From NCBI GenBank assembly GCA_026706345.1, contig JAPOYX010000011.1:405-60653 (forward strand): a stretch of 60,249 nt of DNA. The letters run 5' to 3'. The notes under the pieces are model-generated. The model was given only the letters and a program-made list of their open reading frames with translations, had not been told where the DNA came from and did not search any database. Positions 58,120-60,249 of this stretch are shown here, piece by piece. The DNA comes from Gemmatimonadota bacterium (GTDB lineage: Bacteria; JAAXHH01). The translations under genes and the position numbers were made by a program. How positions within the stretch are numbered: the stretch's first letter is position 1; the number at the start of each line of letters is the position of its first letter.

Positions 58120-60249
58120 TCAGAAGCTCATGCGTGCGACGAGGCCGATGCGATGGTCGTATGCGCCGCGCCGGTCGATCCGCGTGCCGGAAAGCTCCAG
58201 GGACCCGGTGCGCCGACCGAGGTCCGCGGCGCCTAAGCGGGCGCCCAGCCGCAACTGACGGCGTTCATCCCCGTCGAGGTACAGGTCGCCGAAGGGGGTG
58301 AAGAGCACGCCCGTGGGCGATGAAGCGAGGCCGTATCCCACCTCGGCCTGCAGGGAACGGGCGCGGCTGCCGCCGCGCAGGGTGGAGCCGGCCAGGGGCT
58401 GTTCGCGCCACATCATGCCGGAGTCTGTGGTTCCGGCGCCCATGCGTGGCGCCACGGACATCGAAAGGCCCCGGCCGTCCGCCTGCGGCCTCAGATAGGC
58501 GACGAGTGAAACACCGTTCTCGCGGTAACCCTCGGCCGTATGGACCGCCAGGAAGCGGCCCCGGGCATTCAGGCCGACGCGACCGCCGGTCAGGCGGAGT
58601 CCGCCGGAGACCTCGAGGCCCTGTCCGGTCTGGCCGTCGCCTCCGTCGTAGCGTCCGGCCACCTGCGCGTAGGGCGTTATGGTGGTTCCGCCCGCGAGGG
58701 CGGTCGAACGCGATCCTTCCAGGCCGACGCGTATCCGCTGCACGCCGGTTGTAATATCGCTCAGCGCGGCCGATTCACTGTCGGAGGTGGAAAGGCGTAG
58801 CAACCCCGCGTCGCCCACCAGGTCGAGCCCCAGACCGCCCGAGGAGGCCAACCGGGACCGTGCGCCCAGCATACCCATGCGCATGGACAGGTCGCTCGTG
58901 CCATCCTCTACCTCGGCTTCGCCGGTACCGAGTCCCACGATCGACCACACTTCCGTGAATCCGGTGGGGCAGGTCCAATGCAAGTACGGCAGCACCGCGG
59001 TAAGACGCGATTCCAGGCTGCCGCTCGCCACGGTAACGTCGTAGTCGGACTCTCCCATTGCACGTGAAAAGGCGATACCCGCCAACCAGCTGCGCCCCGT
59101 GGCCACGTCAAACCCGAGATACGCCGTTCTGAGGTTTCCGTCGTAACTTTCTTCCGGCCCGGGTTCACCCTGGAAGTTCTGCAGGTCGCCGGCGCCCCAG
59201 ACGGACCATCTGAGCCCGCCGCTGCCGGTGTGATCCTCCATCGCGTAGGAGAACGAACTCGTCCGCAGCAGGTAGTCGCCGCTCGCGCCATGGCGGCGTT
59301 CCGCGCCCTGGAGCAACGCCATCTCCTTCGATGCGCTCTGCCTGCCGTGGCCGGTCAGTCCGGCCAGCGCCGTGATGCCCGAGGCGAGACCGTCGATCCT
59401 GCGGCCTCCCACGGTGATCTCCCGTCCACCAACCGCACTGAACCTGCCGCCAATGGTGGAGGAGACGCCGGACAGCATGCTCCGCCCCATGGCCGCCAGG
59501 ATGTTCGTGTAGGCCTCCCGTTCCGCCGCGACGGCCGTGACGGTCACGCTGACGGTCAGACTCGCCTCGCCCGCCGCGTTGCGGGCCGAGACGGTGACCG
59601 TGGCGCCACCTTTGCGCACCCCCGTTACCGTCAGCGCGGCGCCCGACATGACCGCTTCGACGACGCCGTTATCCGTCGAGGACGCCGAGTAGCTCAGATC
59701 CGTACCGCTGAACAGCGGACCCGCGTCTACCGTCTCGTCGTCTCCCGCCTCCAGCGTTACCGCGGGCGGGGTGCCAATCGTCGCGGGAGCATCGTAGGAA
59801 TCGGTCACCGAAATCGTGGCGGAATCGAGGTCCACATCCTCGCTGCGTGCGGTAATGACAATCGTCTCGCCCCCGGATTCATATACCGTGTCGTCCGTGA
59901 CCGTGAAGGTCAGTTCCGTCGACCCCTCCGTCGCTCTGGCGGGTATCGTGATGACCAGATCTCCCGTGACGCTGTAATCGTCGGCGGTGGCGGTGCCGGA
60001 CAGAGAAAGGTCGATCACCGACGCTACCGGAATCGGTGCGCTGGACTGCGTGGCCGTTACCGTCACCGTCTGGACCCCGCCATCCTCCATCAGCGTGGCG
60101 GGAGATACCGTCAGGGTGATCTCCAGCGGTTCATCGGGTGCAGGATTGTAAAGCCCCGACCCGATGATTACGTCGATCGGGAGGACGCTTCCGTCCGGCC
60201 TCGGGAATTCACCCTTGAACTGGCGGGCGTATCCCAACTTGGGGACGTC
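58120..60249 (-). CDS. autotransporter with Calx-beta/Ig-like passenger repeats, 5' end beyond window
   Basis: At least 709 codons; the frame is open at the right edge. The upstream end (TTG at 60237) is not a credible start. About residues 35-150 are a Calx-beta-like repeat (LTVSPATLMEDGGVQTVTVTAT...DDTVYESGGETIVI). A BIG-like domain follows (DNGVVEAVMSGAALTVTGVRKGGATVTVSARNAAG). About residues 240-300 (AMGRSMLSGVSSTIGGRFSAVGGREITVGGRR) lead into an autotransporter-type beta-barrel that ends with Phe (LVARMSF). Passenger repeats go to the surface; the barrel sits in the outer membrane. Substrate or ligand is unknown. Confidence 0.85.
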   Translation of the reverse strand, partial: DVPKLGYARQFKGEFPRPDGSVLPIDVIIGSGLYNPAPDEPLEITLTVSPATLMEDGGVQTVTVTATQSSAPIPVASVIDLSLSGTATADDYSVTGDLVITIPARATEGSTELTFTVTDDTVYESGGETIVITARSEDVDLDSATISVTDSYDAPATIGTPPAVTLEAGDDETVDAGPLFSGTDLSYSASSTDNGVVEAVMSGAALTVTGVRKGGATVTVSARNAAGEASLTVSVTVTAVAAEREAYTNILAAMGRSMLSGVSSTIGGRFSAVGGREITVGGRRIDGLASGITALAGLTGHGRQSASKEMALLQGAERRHGASGDYLLRTSSFSYAMEDHTGSGGLRWSVWGAGDLQNFQGEPGPEESYDGNLRTAYLGFDVATGRSWLAGIAFSRAMGESDYDVTVASGSLESRLTAVLPYLHWTCPTGFTEVWSIVGLGTGEAEVEDGTSDLSMRMGMLGARSRLASSGGLGLDLVGDAGLLRLSTSDSESAALSDITTGVQRIRVGLEGSRSTALAGGTTITPYAQVAGRYDGGDGQTGQGLEVSGGLRLTGGRVGLNARGRFLAVHTAEGYRENGVSLVAYLRPQADGRGLSMSVAPRMGAGTTDSGMMWREQPLAGSTLRGGSRARSLQAEVGYGLASSPTGVLFTPFGDLYLDGDERRQLRLGARLGAADLGRRTGSLELSGTRIDRRGAYDHRIGLVARMSF

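Overview
The window is GC-rich (apart from a few AT-rich intergenic islands), densely coding DNA from an uncultivated-looking Gram-negative bacterium. LpxH, TolC, MlaC-like, autotransporter and lipoprotein genes imply an outer membrane. A ferredoxin-linked 2-oxoacid oxidoreductase, DUF6785 and DUF6051-like proteins, two phytanoyl-CoA-dioxygenase-type enzymes and a PKS of the sponge-symbiont 'sup' domain order fit an FCB-group-like lineage such as Gemmatimonadota or Latescibacterota. That taxonomic guess is inference with low confidence. I saw no rRNA, tRNA, insertion sequence or CRISPR array.

Layout. (1) 0.5-13.9 kb, all minus strand: a run headed by a BlaI-type repressor and an M56 (BlaR1-like) membrane protease. 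It continues through a sugar-nucleotidyltransferase/CDP-alcohol phosphatidyltransferase fusion, a methyltransferase, a lipid-type flippase, a second and partly degenerate fusion of the same kind, a TolC-like channel, a DUF3047 protein, an MlaC-like lipid-binding protein, an AlkP-superfamily phosphatase (frameshifted) and a radical SAM protein. Together these look like a system that makes, modifies and exports a phospho-alcohol (inositol-phosphate-like) headgroup or lipid. A 12-bp dyad upstream of blaI recurs exactly in front of the phosphatase. (2) 14.0-17.0 kb: lpxH, a collagen-like lipoprotein and an AT-rich gap with a small coiled-coil ORF. (3) 17.1-20.8 kb, minus: methyltransferase, CCA-adding enzyme, site-2 protease, dipeptide epimerase. 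(4) 21.0-25.4 kb: ferredoxin and purU (plus), korAB (minus). (5) 25.5-33.5 kb: a DUF6785 membrane protein, an alpha/beta hydrolase, a bifunctional (p)ppGpp synthetase/hydrolase, a Tat-exported aminotransferase and a TIGR04283-like glycosyltransferase. (6) 33.6-39.1 kb: a DUF3365 heme lipoprotein, then a corrinoid salvage operon btuD-btuC-pduO-cbiZ-cbiB (minus) behind a cobalamin riboswitch with its own terminator. (7) 39.3-39.7 kb: a decayed HigBA-type toxin-antitoxin pair.

(8) 39.7-57.9 kb holds the most unusual locus. Two Fe(II)/2-oxoglutarate oxygenases are divergent from an operon encoding 2-oxoacid dehydrogenase E1-alpha, E1-beta, a lipoyl/E1-E3-binding protein that lacks the E2 acyltransferase domain, and a 3509-residue type I PKS. 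The PKS order is KS-AT-DH-MT-ER-KR-ACP-KS-(dead AT). A discrete ACP lies convergent just downstream, followed by an NCS2-type permease with a C-terminal ATPase-like domain and an alpha/beta hydrolase. The natural hypothesis is that the E1/lipoyl pair makes an acyl-dihydrolipoyl starter that is passed directly to the PKS, which has no loading module. (9) 58.1-60.2 kb: the 3' part of an autotransporter with Calx-beta/Ig-like repeats, running off the window.

A recurrent signature across the window is short (15-37 bp offset) direct duplications, mostly at gene ends. One breaks the phosphatase reading frame, one duplicates a stop/start junction and one duplicates a stop codon.
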